Below are positions 1-7,596 of a DNA stretch of 64,000 nt, in pieces; position 1 is the stretch's first letter; each line of letters starts with the position of its first letter. A program made the position numbers and the translations under genes. The DNA is taken from NCBI RefSeq assembly GCF_024399335.1, contig NZ_CP075339.1, positions 2,046,001 to 2,110,000 on the forward strand, in the 5' to 3' direction. The notes below the pieces were generated by a model. The model made no database searches and had not been told where the DNA came from. It worked only from the letters and a program-made list of their open reading frames with translations. The stretch is from Leucobacter aridicollis. GTDB taxonomy: Bacteria > Actinomycetota > Actinomycetes > Actinomycetales > Microbacteriaceae.

Positions 1-233
1 AGGCGCAGCTCTCGGGGGCCGACCTCGCAACCCAGGCGCCCGATGGCGTTTCGGTTTCGGTTGCTGGGCAGGCTGCGACTCCAGCTGCAAGCTCGACTGC
101 AGCCCAGACTGCAGCTCCGGCTCCCGTGGAGGCTTCGTTCGCGTCGGCCCATGAGGGCTTCGTGACTGTTCGCATCCCGGCTGGCACGGTGCTGCCTGCA
201 GGCGCCGAGATCGTCGACGACAACCGCTCGTAG
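1..233 (+). CDS. C-terminal end of an unidentified protein (partial)
   Basis: The frame enters from the left edge and stops with TAG at 231-233, giving the last 76 or so residues. The visible part is an Ala/Thr/Pro-rich linker followed by a short block reading FVTVRIPAGTVLPAGAEIV and the end DDNRS. A low-complexity linker followed by a compact Val/Gly-rich segment suggests the tail of a multidomain, possibly surface-associated protein, but I do not recognise a family. Third-position G/C bias matches the neighbours, so the frame is likely real. No terminator is evident before the convergent gene that ends at 337. Confidence 0.6.
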   Translation, partial: AQLSGADLATQAPDGVSVSVAGQAATPAASSTAAQTAAPAPVEASFASAHEGFVTVRIPAGTVLPAGAEIVDDNRS

Positions 234-336
234 CCTCACTCTGGTACTTCAGCCCCGGCCGAAGAACGGTAGTAGCTCGACGCCAGTTGCAACGGGGAAC
301 TGGGGTGTGACTCCTCCCCGACCTGATGCCCGAGCA

Positions 337-1713
337 CTACGCAGCGTCGGTGCCGCTTCGACGAAACCTCACCCGATTCGGGGGCCTATCCCGGTACTCC
401 CGCCCGGTTGGACTCGTCCATCTGATCACGCCCTCCGGCTCCTGCTCCACCTTCCAGTCCGTATGGTGTTTGAGGGTGTGGTGCCCACGACAGAGGTGCG
501 CAAGATTAGCGGTCGAGGTCGCGCCTCCAAGTGCCGCATCTACGGTGTGGTCTGTGTCACACCTGCTTGCGGGTACTCGGCAGCCCGGGGCTCGACAATG
601 CAGATCGCGAGCTACCAGAAGTCGAGTCATTTCAGCGGACGGTCTATAGCGATCAACGGCGAGGACCCTGCCCGCGTCATCGACCGTTACGCGCTCCCAG
701 GCTTTCGCACCAGCGGCGAGACTCGCCGCTGTCGCGCTGGCGATCGGCCCGTATCCGACGAGTTCAGGTACGCCGTGGGCAGGAATCACGACTTGCACGT
801 GCGCTCGCACCTGATCCCACTCATGTAGGTTGGCGTCGCGCCCCGAACCTGATCCGCCCGCGTTGCCCTCTTCCAGGAGATCTAAGTCTCGCCCAAGCAA
901 GAGGTCGCGTAGAACATCTGCTCGCACTTCATCGCACGACCGCCCCGACCTACCCGGCGCAGGGCCGTCCAGCCTCGGGCTATTTGCCGCGGGGAACACC
1001 CCTGCTGAGGTAAACGTCATGCCTGCAGGAGACAGTTCGGCCTCGCCTACGCCGGCTATCGCACGCTTCGCGATCGCCGCGATCCTATCTTTTATCGCGT
1101 ATGCGTCTTCGGCCGACAGATGCGCGATCAGGTCAGCCATACCATCATCGAGCGCGACGACACGAATGCTTCGTCGCCTGAGCGCCGCCTCGTGCCGCTC
1201 CTCCAGCGAATCCTCGGAGTGAGCAGCGGCGAGTCGCCGCGCGATTGGACGCAGTCTGTTTGGCGTTTCCTCCTTCGCAAAGGAAAGGGCCTCGTCCTCA
1301 TAGCGAAGCCTGCGCGCCTTGTCCCGTGACTCGTTTCCGGTCTCGAGCGGCGAGCCCTCTTCGGTGAGAACACGGAGATGTCCAAGCGATATTTCTCCGC
1401 TGCGCAACGCGTCGAGGGACATCGCGAAGTGTTCATGCGCAAGAAAGGCGGTTGAAAGCAATCGTTCTGCGTTGTGCTCGCTGTCGTTGAGCGCAGTCGC
1501 CACCTCAAGCCTGAGTGATCGGTACGCGAGCTCACGGTCAGGCGTCCCCTTCTTGGGATCTCCTCGCCCAAACACCTGCTGCAGGGCCCTCGCCAACGCG
1601 GCAAGTTGCTCCGCCTCGAGGCGGCGCTTCTCACCCTCGTGGGTTTCGAGCACCCGAACGGCGCTGTCGATGTCGGCGAGCTGCTGACTGGAGAACCGTC
1701 CACTTGAAGTCAT
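337..1713 (-). CDS. DUF222 / HNH endonuclease domain protein (13E12 repeat family)
   Basis: The 458-residue product has the usual layout of the actinobacterial DUF222 family: a long helical N-terminal region, then a C-terminal HNH nuclease module. The module lies roughly at residues 370-420 and shows CRAPGC, DTDH, an Asn in TANLAHLC, and RGHH. These proteins are multi-copy in Microbacteriaceae and other actinobacteria. Their biological role is not established and a link to mobile DNA is only suspected. The ATG at 1713 is followed directly by the conserved N-terminal helices and no better upstream start is seen. It is not in an operon: tRNA-Leu lies behind it on the other strand. Confidence 0.88.
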   Translation of the reverse strand: MTSSGRFSSQQLADIDSAVRVLETHEGEKRRLEAEQLAALARALQQVFGRGDPKKGTPDRELAYRSLRLEVATALNDSEHNAERLLSTAFLAHEHFAMSLDALRSGEISLGHLRVLTEEGSPLETGNESRDKARRLRYEDEALSFAKEETPNRLRPIARRLAAAHSEDSLEERHEAALRRRSIRVVALDDGMADLIAHLSAEDAYAIKDRIAAIAKRAIAGVGEAELSPAGMTFTSAGVFPAANSPRLDGPAPGRSGRSCDEVRADVLRDLLLGRDLDLLEEGNAGGSGSGRDANLHEWDQVRAHVQVVIPAHGVPELVGYGPIASATAASLAAGAKAWERVTVDDAGRVLAVDRYRPSAEMTRLLVARDLHCRAPGCRVPASRCDTDHTVDAALGGATSTANLAHLCRGHHTLKHHTDWKVEQEPEGVIRWTSPTGREYRDRPPNRVRFRRSGTDAA

Positions 1714-1854
1714 GTGTACATTACTTCACACACCACCGACATTTAGTCGTCGCTGATCTCCCGCGGGGACTAACAATGCAAGGAAGGCGCACACAAAGTG
1801 GCAAATTCGCAGCGCGCGACCCGGTAGTCTAGACCGGTGCCGTTCTCGGCACCT

Positions 1855-1936
<82 letters not shown>

Positions 1937-2140
1937 CAGATAGGGTTTTCCCGCGCCCGGCAACGCAAGGTCCGCGACCAAGCTACCTGACCGGGGCGCG
2001 CGGAAACCAATGAGCGACACCACGGCCGTGCAGCAAGGCTCCGGCGTCAACTCCACCCGAGCACTAGTTCCTGCAGCGAGAATGCCCTGAACGTGCGCTC
2101 GCTACAACACCGTTAAACCCCACGCCACGGCGGCAGCATA
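1937..2140. other. Intergenic, no gene seen
   Basis: This is the stretch between tRNA-Leu and the tandem-repeat block ahead of the GntR gene. No frame with the local codon bias, no RBS-linked start and no clear hairpin with a T-run are visible. Confidence 0.5.
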
Positions 2141-2241
2141 CCGGGACGGCAGTACACCGGGACGGCAGTGCACCGGGACGGCAGCTCGCCGGGACAATAA
2201 GGCGCACCGGGACAATAAGGGCGCATCGCGACGGCAGCGCC
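2141..2241. repeat. Degenerate 16-19 bp tandem repeat
   Basis: About six head-to-tail units begin with CCGGGAC: two near-identical 16-mers (CCGGGACGGCAGTACA, CCGGGACGGCAGTGCA), a third diverging at its end, two 18-19-mers with CAATAAGG in the middle, and a decayed last copy TCGCGACGGCAGCGCC. The array sits about 100 bp upstream of the GntR gene. It has no open frame of its own. Confidence 0.85.
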
Positions 2242-2279
2242 CAGGATGACAGTTGACAACCGAGCAACACGGTGACTCA

Positions 2280-2290
2280 CTGTAATACGG
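2280..2290. promoter_or_regulatory. Candidate GntR operator (site 1, autoregulation)
   Basis: CTGTAATACGG differs at one base from the perfect palindrome CTGTAATACAG found twice later in this cluster. It lies 50 bp before the regulator start, downstream of a TTGACA hexamer at 2253-2258. This arrangement suggests autorepression. Confidence 0.6.
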
Positions 2291-2340
2291 AGAGACACTA
2301 CGTTTGATAGGCTATGCCCAGCCTTGCCTGAGGAGGAACA

Positions 2341-3015
2341 GTGGCCACAAAGGAACCCCTGCAGACGATCTCAGTCGCTGAAGCGGCTACAAATCGCCTG
2401 CGCGAAAGCCTCTTTGCCGGCGCCTACGAAGCCGGAGCCGAAGTCAAGGACACGCTCATCGCCGACGAATACGGCATTGCGCGCCCCACTGCGCGAATTG
2501 CCGTGCAGCAACTCATCGCCGAGGGAATGCTTGTCCGCGAGCCTGGCTACAGCGCCCGTGTCCGAACATTTGACCCCAACCAGGTTCGCGACATCTTTCG
2601 GGTGCGCAAGCTTATTGAAATCGATTCGGTGCGCGCTGCGAAGCGAACCAAAGCGCCGCTAGACAAGGTCGAACGAGCCCTCGAGCGCTTCTCAAACCTC
2701 GGCCCTTTGCCTGCATGGGCCGAAGTTGCGGAGGCAGATGCGGGGTTCCACCTGGCTGTCGTCGAAGCAGGCGGATCCGAACGCCTGTGCTCCTACTTTG
2801 CCGGAATCACCAACGAGATCAGACTCTTGCTCGCGCTCCCCGAGACGCACTTTGGGCGTGGCGGGTCACCTTACGAAGAGCACCAAGAGCTCTTCCAGCT
2901 CCTCGCGGGTGACGCAACGGTGGCCGAGGTAAAGCGCGCCTGGGTCTCCCATCTCGATGAGTCACGCGACTTCCTGATTCATCACCTGACGCGGGAGCTT
3001 AACACGACAAACTAA
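2341..3015 (+). CDS. GntR-family transcriptional regulator (FadR subfamily, FCD domain)
   Basis: The 224-residue protein has an N-terminal winged helix (about residues 10-75) with the GntR-style recognition segment YGIARPTARIAVQQLIAEG. A C-terminal all-helical FCD ligand domain follows (about 85-215), with His residues in FHLAVVE and HLDESRD placed where FCD proteins bind a metal or carboxylate effector. The start is GTG at 2341, fixed by an excellent Shine-Dalgarno sequence GAGGAGGAA just upstream. The gene leads a catabolic island (SDR, TRAP transporter, dehydrogenase/aminotransferase operon), and near-identical palindromes precede all these units. FadR-type repressors commonly bind GT-N(0-3)-AC palindromes and release on binding a small acid; repression of this cluster by its substrate is the inferred role. 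Confidence 0.9.
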   Translation: MATKEPLQTISVAEAATNRLRESLFAGAYEAGAEVKDTLIADEYGIARPTARIAVQQLIAEGMLVREPGYSARVRTFDPNQVRDIFRVRKLIEIDSVRAAKRTKAPLDKVERALERFSNLGPLPAWAEVAEADAGFHLAVVEAGGSERLCSYFAGITNEIRLLLALPETHFGRGGSPYEEHQELFQLLAGDATVAEVKRAWVSHLDESRDFLIHHLTRELNTTN

Positions 3016-3024
3016 AATGCGATA

Positions 3025-3035
3025 CTGTTATACAG
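3025..3035. promoter_or_regulatory. Candidate GntR operator (site 2) over the SDR promoter
   Basis: CTGTTATACAG is a one-mismatch copy of the cluster palindrome. It overlaps a plausible -10 box TATACA (3029-3034), which has a CGACAA hexamer 18 bp upstream. A repressor bound here would block the SDR promoter. Confidence 0.65.
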
Positions 3036-3047
3036 ATTTACGACAGT

Positions 3048-3851
3048 GTGTCGAATGTGTATTTGCAGACATCGAAGTTTGGGGCAGACGTGCACCGCAG
3101 CAGACAGAATCCAGTCGCTCTCATCACCGGGGCAACCTCGGGCATTGGGGCCGAGATAGCTAGAAAACTGCATCTCGACGGGTTCACAGTTGCGATCAGC
3201 GGCCGCTCGGAGGAACGCGGAAATGCCCTGGCGCGCGATCTCGGCGCCGGCGCAACCTTCTTCAACTGCGATCTGCGCGCGCCCAACGCTCCACTCGCCC
3301 TTGTCAAGCAGGTCACACAGCTGCTTGGGCCACTTGACGTACTCGTGAACAACGCAGCCGTGGACCACACTAATGACCTCCTCGCAGTCACTGATGAGGA
3401 GATCCGCGAGACGTTTGAGTCCAACACGTTTGCGCCAATGAATCTCCTCATCGCCGCGGCGCGCAGCATGTCAGAGCACGGCACCGGAGGCGCGATCATC
3501 AACGTCACTTCGCGACTTGCGAGCATCGGCGTACCTACAATGGGCATTTACAGTGCGTCGAAAGGGGCAATGCTAGCGTTCACCAAAGCTGCGGCCGTCG
3601 AGCTCGCCCGCCACGACATTAGGGTCAACGCAGTTGCCCCGGGCATGACCCGCACCCCGCTCTACGATGAGTGGCTTGCCGCGCTTCCCTCCCCCGAGGC
3701 GGAAGCCGCGAAAGTGTCCGCCGCAATTCCGCTCGGAAGGATCGCTGAGACACAAGACGTCGCCTCGACCGTTGCGTTCCTCGCGAGTCCTGCCGCCGCA
3801 TACCTCACCGGAGTGTCGATCCCGGTCGATGGCGGCTACCTCGCCCAATAG
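3048..3851 (+). CDS. Short-chain dehydrogenase/reductase (classical SDR, NAD(P)-dependent)
   Basis: The product is a classical Rossmann-fold SDR of up to 267 residues. The cofactor motif ITGATSGIG is near the N-terminus, then NNAAVD, the catalytic Ser in INVTSRLAS and the YSASK motif (Tyr-x3-Lys), with the usual C-terminal TGVSIPVDGGY. FabG/3-oxoacyl reductase-like enzymes interconvert a hydroxyl and a carbonyl on a small acid or sugar. The GTG at 3048 is only just downstream of the predicted -10 box; GTGs at 3057 and 3090 (just before the Rossmann strand) are alternatives. It directly follows the GntR gene and shares its operator type, so it probably acts on the substrate of the island or an intermediate. 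Confidence 0.85.
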   Translation: MSNVYLQTSKFGADVHRSRQNPVALITGATSGIGAEIARKLHLDGFTVAISGRSEERGNALARDLGAGATFFNCDLRAPNAPLALVKQVTQLLGPLDVLVNNAAVDHTNDLLAVTDEEIRETFESNTFAPMNLLIAAARSMSEHGTGGAIINVTSRLASIGVPTMGIYSASKGAMLAFTKAAAVELARHDIRVNAVAPGMTRTPLYDEWLAALPSPEAEAAKVSAAIPLGRIAETQDVASTVAFLASPAAAYLTGVSIPVDGGYLAQ

Positions 3852-4202
3852 GGGCCACTCCCGCGCGCTCACTCGGTCACGACGCAAGCAGCGCCGCGAC
3901 CACGTACCGCCAGACGCTTCCAAGTCGTCGGCCAGCGCACTGCCACGCATGGAACGCGTCCCCCTCTAGCCGGGTACTCGCGAGGCGGTGCGCCCCGGCG
4001 GTTACCGGGAAGGCCCTGGCGGGCGGGCTCCGCTTCGACACCGGAGCGGCCCTTGAACGCGGACTGGCGAGCTGCTCAGCGAAGTAGCCCATATCCACCC
4101 GAGCTCGCGCCCAGTAAGCCCCACTGGCAATGCGCATCGCGCGCAGCACGCCAGACCCCGCGGGGCAGCAGCACTCCCCCGGTACTGGTGAGACGCACAA
4201 CA
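3852..4202. other. Intergenic between convergent SDR and dctM, no convincing gene
   Basis: A 109-codon frame on the minus strand (3877-4203) covers most of this stretch, but it has no RBS, no recognisable motif and an atypical Arg/Ser/Cys-rich composition. The region may contain decayed coding sequence. Apart from the terminator hairpin at 4203-4251, nothing functional is recognised. Confidence 0.45.
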
Positions 4203-4251
4203 ACGCTGCTCCCCAGCATCAGCCTGTCGGGCTGGCTCTGGGGAGCAGCGT
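4203..4251 (-). terminator. Terminator-like hairpin after the TRAP transporter operon
   Basis: Arms ACGCTGCTCCCCAG (4203-4216) and CTGGGGAGCAGCGT (4238-4251) are perfectly complementary over 14 bp, with a loop that can form a further AGCC/GGCT pairing. It lies 17 bp past the dctM stop. There is no long T-run, as is common for actinobacterial terminators. Confidence 0.8.
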
Positions 4252-4267
4252 GTCTCGGGAATACGCG

Positions 4268-5545
4268 TTACTTCATCAATTGCGGCAAGAAGGTGCTGAT
4301 CTGTGGCACAAAAGTGATCACGACAAGTACGCCAATGAGGGCAATGACGTACGGCAGCGCGGCCAGGCTGACTTTCTCAATCGACAGCCCGCTAATAGCG
4401 GAGGCGACGTTGAGGTTGTCGCCAACCGGTGGGGTGGCAAACCCAATCATTGAGGCCATGATCATGACGATGCCGAAATGGACCGGGTCCATTCCGAAAC
4501 CGGTAACCACCGGAACCAGGATCGGCGCCATCAGGATGATGCCAGCAAGCGTTTCCATGAACATGCCCATAAAGAGCAACAGGACGAGGATCACGAGGAG
4601 AATGATCCAGAACGGAACGGAAAGCGATCCAAGCCATCCTGACACAAGCGTCGGCACGCGCTCGACGGTCAAAATGCGCGCGTAGGTCGACGCAGTTGCA
4701 ATGATAACGAGGATCATGCCCGAGATGAGTAGCGTTGATTTGAACATCTGAGGGATGTCCGAGCGCTTCGCCTCGCGGTAGACGAGCGCTAGCACCACGC
4801 TGTAAGCAACAGCGATACCGGCAGCCTCAGTGGGCGTAAAGACGCCACCATAGATGCCGCCCAGCACGACGATCGGCATGAGAAGCGTCCACTTGGCATC
4901 CCAGATTGCGCGACCCCGCTGCTTCCAGCTGGCCTTGGGTACCCCCGTACCAAAGCCACCCTTCTTTGCGTAGTAGCGGCTCACGAAGTAGAGCACAACG
5001 ACAATGATGAGGCCCGGGATGAAGCCGGCCATGAAGAGATCGCCGATGGACGTGTTCGTGGTGATGCCGTAGATGACGAGCGGGATGCTTGGGGGAATGA
5101 CGATACCAACGCCACCCGCGGTCGCGAGCACGCCGGCGCTGTAGCCACGGCTGTATCCCTCGCGAATCATCGAAGGGATCATGATTCCGCCGATTGCTGC
5201 GACCGTCGCGGGGCCCGACCCAGACAACATGGCGAACACGGTCGTCGCGAGCAGCGCCACCGCAGCGAGACCGCCGGTGATGTGCCCGACAAACGCCTTC
5301 GCGACGTCAATGAGCCTGCGCGACAGCCCGCCGTACTCCATGATCACGCCCGAGAGCACGAACAGCGGCACCGCGAGCAGCGGGTAGGAGTCAACGGCAC
5401 CAAACATGGTCTGCGTGAGGTAGCTCACCGGGATAACGCCCGTAGCAAGCACGGCAAGCACCGAGGAGATACCAAGCGCAAACGCGATCGGCATGCCGAT
5501 CACAAGCAGGAGCGCAAAAACGAGGAAGAGAATTGCGAGACCCAT
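4268..5545 (-). CDS. dctM: TRAP transporter large membrane subunit DctM
   Basis: The 425-residue, very hydrophobic protein has about 12 membrane segments and DctM-family features: an N-terminal GMPIAFALG segment, the LSGSGPATVAAIGGIMIPSM region, and the C-terminal FATPPVGDNLNVASAISG segment. Together with DctQ it forms the membrane part of a secondary, sodium-coupled importer that takes substrate from the DctP binding protein. It is the last gene of dctP-dctQ-dctM; its ATG lies 2 bp after the dctQ stop, so the two are translated together. A strong hairpin follows. TRAP systems import C4-dicarboxylates and many other organic acids; the substrate cannot be read from this subunit. Confidence 0.95.
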   Translation of the reverse strand: MGLAILFLVFALLLVIGMPIAFALGISSVLAVLATGVIPVSYLTQTMFGAVDSYPLLAVPLFVLSGVIMEYGGLSRRLIDVAKAFVGHITGGLAAVALLATTVFAMLSGSGPATVAAIGGIMIPSMIREGYSRGYSAGVLATAGGVGIVIPPSIPLVIYGITTNTSIGDLFMAGFIPGLIIVVVLYFVSRYYAKKGGFGTGVPKASWKQRGRAIWDAKWTLLMPIVVLGGIYGGVFTPTEAAGIAVAYSVVLALVYREAKRSDIPQMFKSTLLISGMILVIIATASTYARILTVERVPTLVSGWLGSLSVPFWIILLVILVLLLFMGMFMETLAGIILMAPILVPVVTGFGMDPVHFGIVMIMASMIGFATPPVGDNLNVASAISGLSIEKVSLAALPYVIALIGVLVVITFVPQISTFLPQLMK

Positions 5546-5547
5546 AA

Positions 5548-6081
5548 TCAGTCGACCTCCACCTGTGACTTAGGGATGGGCTCGTTGGGGTGCTTCACGA
5601 TGTCGACAAACGCGAGCACCGTGTGTTGCGCGACCCGGAACGACATGAGCAGCATGCCGAGCGTGAGCCCGAAGTAGACAAATGACATGGGAATCCGGGC
5701 GGCAGGCGACACTTGGCCGCTCGCGACCTGCTGGAGTACCTGCTGCCACGAGAGCACGAGCATGAGCAGCAGGAACGCGAGCCAGAGCACGAACACGACG
5801 ATCCGGATCACGCGCTGCGCGATCGGGACTCTGGAGCCGATGAGATCAACGATGACGTTGAACCGAACGTGCCGCAGGTACTTCACCGCATAACTACCGG
5901 CAATCCAGACGAACCAGACGAGCGCGAATCGAGCAATCTCTTCTGACCAGACGAGCGGGGAGCCGAACAGGTAGCGCATGATGACCTGTGCAACCACGAG
6001 CACCGTGAAGATCACGAGCGCCGCGGATGCGAGATAGACCTCGACGTAGTCGTCGAGGTGACGCAGGATGCGTTTGAGCAT
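5548..6081 (-). CDS. dctQ: TRAP transporter small membrane subunit DctQ
   Basis: This 177-residue protein has four predicted membrane helices and the DctQ hallmark VWSEEIARFALVWFVWIAG, preceded by FTVLVVAQVIMRYLFG. The start is the ATG at 6081. It lies between dctP and dctM. The gap to dctP (94 bp) contains a strong hairpin, whereas dctM follows after only 2 bp. DctQ is the obligatory partner of DctM in the inner-membrane complex. Confidence 0.93.
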   Translation of the reverse strand: MLKRILRHLDDYVEVYLASAALVIFTVLVVAQVIMRYLFGSPLVWSEEIARFALVWFVWIAGSYAVKYLRHVRFNVIVDLIGSRVPIAQRVIRIVVFVLWLAFLLLMLVLSWQQVLQQVASGQVSPAARIPMSFVYFGLTLGMLLMSFRVAQHTVLAFVDIVKHPNEPIPKSQVEVD

Positions 6082-6130
6082 GTGGATGGCTTTCTATAAC
6101 AAACCGATGGGCGCTGGTAAGCCCGATGGG

Positions 6131-6164
6131 CCGGAGCCGGCATCGCACTCGATGCCGGCTCCGG
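6131..6164 (-). terminator. Intercistronic hairpin between dctP and dctQ (attenuator or mRNA stabiliser)
   Basis: CCGGAGCCGGCAT (6131-6143) and ATGCCGGCTCCGG (6152-6164) form a perfect 13-bp stem with an 8-nt loop. It follows the dctP stop and precedes dctQ on the minus strand. No T-run is present, so partial termination or 3'-end protection of dctP mRNA is more likely than full stop. Confidence 0.75.
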
Positions 6165-6175
6165 AAGCGAATCGC

Positions 6176-7222
6176 TTACTTGATGGCGTCAAGGAAGGTG
6201 GTGTTGCCTGCCGCTTCGAGGATTGCCTTCAACTTCTCGGTGTCGACGTTTGCGGCGTTCGACGCATAGAACGGCACTGCCGCATCGATCCAAGCCTGGC
6301 GCTCGGCCTCATCAAGGTCGGCCACTGTGCCGCCATCTGCCTCGATCTTGCCGCGCACCTCACTGTTGATGCCAGCCTTCAACTCCCTGAGCTTGACGAT
6401 CATGTCGTCCGCCGCCGTGGTGATGATCTCCTGATCTGCCTCGGGGAGTCCTTCCAGGAAGGACGAGCCGATGAGGATAACCTCCGGGTCGTAGATCCAG
6501 CGCAGCTCGGTGAGCTTCGCTGCAGGCTCAGTGAACTTCGCGGAGTAGAGCAACTCGTACGGGTTCTCAACGCCGTCAACGACTCCCTGCTGCAGGGCAG
6601 TGAAGACCTCCGGGAATGCCATCGGCGTCGGCGAGGCTCCGAGACTCTCCCAGAACGCGATGTGCATGGGAACCTGCATCGTGCGCAGCTTCTTGCCCTT
6701 GACCTGCTCTGGCGCCGTGATGGTTTCCTTGGTCATGGCGAGATTACGGAACCCGTTCTCTCCCCAACCGAGAGCGGTGAGCCCGCTCTCCTCGATGCCC
6801 TCGAGCATCGAGTCACCAATCTCACTATCGAGCACTTTGTACGCTGTCTCAGCGTCTTCGAAAATGAATGGGAAGTCGAAGACCTGGAGCGAGTCGTCAA
6901 AGTTTGCAAGCACGCCGACCGACGGGGCGGTCATCTCGAGGTTGCCTGCCTGCACAGCCTCGATCATCTCGCGCTCGCCACCCAGCTGGCTGTCGGGATA
7001 CACCTCGACCGTGATGCGCCCGTCAGAGCGCTCGCTGACAAGTTCGGCGAAGTACTCGTATGCCTGGTTCTGCGTGTCCCCGGCAGAGATGACGTTGCCG
7101 AACTTGATTGTGTAGCTCTCACCCTCGGCTTTGCCTGCGCCGCTGTCACCAGCTGGCGCGCACGCGGCCAGGCTGAGCGCCGCAACAATCCCGAGTGCCA
7201 CTGCACCCTTGCGGTAGAACAT
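6176..7222 (-). CDS. dctP: TRAP transporter substrate-binding lipoprotein DctP
   Basis: The 348-residue product begins with a lipoprotein signal peptide (MFYRKGAVALGIVAALSL) and lipobox LAAC, so it is membrane-anchored outside the cell. The mature part is a DctP/TAXI-type periplasmic-binding fold with the family stretch GGEREMIEAVQAGNLEM and the region around GVVDGVENP. In TRAP proteins a conserved Arg in the RTMQVP-like strand binds the carboxylate of the ligand; KLRTMQVPMH is present here. The start ATG at 7222 has a good RBS (GGAGG). It is the first and probably most highly expressed gene of the operon. Its promoter has a candidate GntR operator at 7316-7328. Confidence 0.95.
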   Translation of the reverse strand: MFYRKGAVALGIVAALSLAACAPAGDSGAGKAEGESYTIKFGNVISAGDTQNQAYEYFAELVSERSDGRITVEVYPDSQLGGEREMIEAVQAGNLEMTAPSVGVLANFDDSLQVFDFPFIFEDAETAYKVLDSEIGDSMLEGIEESGLTALGWGENGFRNLAMTKETITAPEQVKGKKLRTMQVPMHIAFWESLGASPTPMAFPEVFTALQQGVVDGVENPYELLYSAKFTEPAAKLTELRWIYDPEVILIGSSFLEGLPEADQEIITTAADDMIVKLRELKAGINSEVRGKIEADGGTVADLDEAERQAWIDAAVPFYASNAANVDTEKLKAILEAAGNTTFLDAIK

Positions 7223-7310
7223 TGTGGGGAACCTCCATTGGTCTCTGTGGCCGACTATCGGCCATCAGCGTTCGGGGCTCACAACATCAGTGAAGCCGCC
7301 CCGCTCGCAA

Positions 7311-7328
7311 GTTATACTGTAATACAGT
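7311..7328 (-). promoter_or_regulatory. dctP promoter -10 box with overlapping GntR operator (site 3)
   Basis: On the minus strand TATAAC (7316-7311) makes a good -10 box, directly preceded by the perfect 13-bp palindrome ACTGTAATACAGT at 7316-7328. The palindrome therefore sits in the spacer and touches the -10. The same 13-mer occurs at 7505-7517 in front of the divergent enzyme operon. Confidence 0.75.
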
Positions 7329-7504
7329 CTTGCGATCATCGTGACCGTTTCTTCAAACTTTCACGAATTGTTACCAAACTCGCCGCACGTCGACCACCTT
7401 GAGCACCCGGGCTCGATGCACCGCGAGCCAGCGACAACGGCACAAACTCGCGCATCACAGGCCATTCACCCAAAGGGCATGTCGCGAATCCGGCGCCCTG
7501 TGTT

Positions 7505-7517
7505 ACTGTAATACAGT
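7505..7517 (+). promoter_or_regulatory. GntR operator (site 4) before the dehydrogenase/aminotransferase operon
   Basis: ACTGTAATACAGT is identical over 13 bp to the site before dctP and lies 80 bp upstream of the operon's first gene. Two identical palindromes in one 374-bp divergent intergenic region fit coordinate control of transporter and enzymes by one repressor. Confidence 0.75.
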
Positions 7518-7596
7518 TAGAGAGTCGCGACACAGAGTTGTTTCTCCCGACTTCTCAACGTCACGAGCACTACGACAGTGAAAGGCGGCTCACAGC

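Noticed and set aside
3877..4203. A 108-residue frame on the minus strand between the SDR and dctM genes
   Set aside because: No RBS, no recognisable motif and odd Cys/Ser/Arg content. It may be a decayed remnant but cannot be called a gene.
6068..7402. A 444-codon open frame on the plus strand opposite dctP/dctQ
   Set aside because: It is antisense to a clear lipoprotein gene, has no RBS and its composition (His, Cys, Arg-rich) is a mirror of the opposite strand's codon bias.
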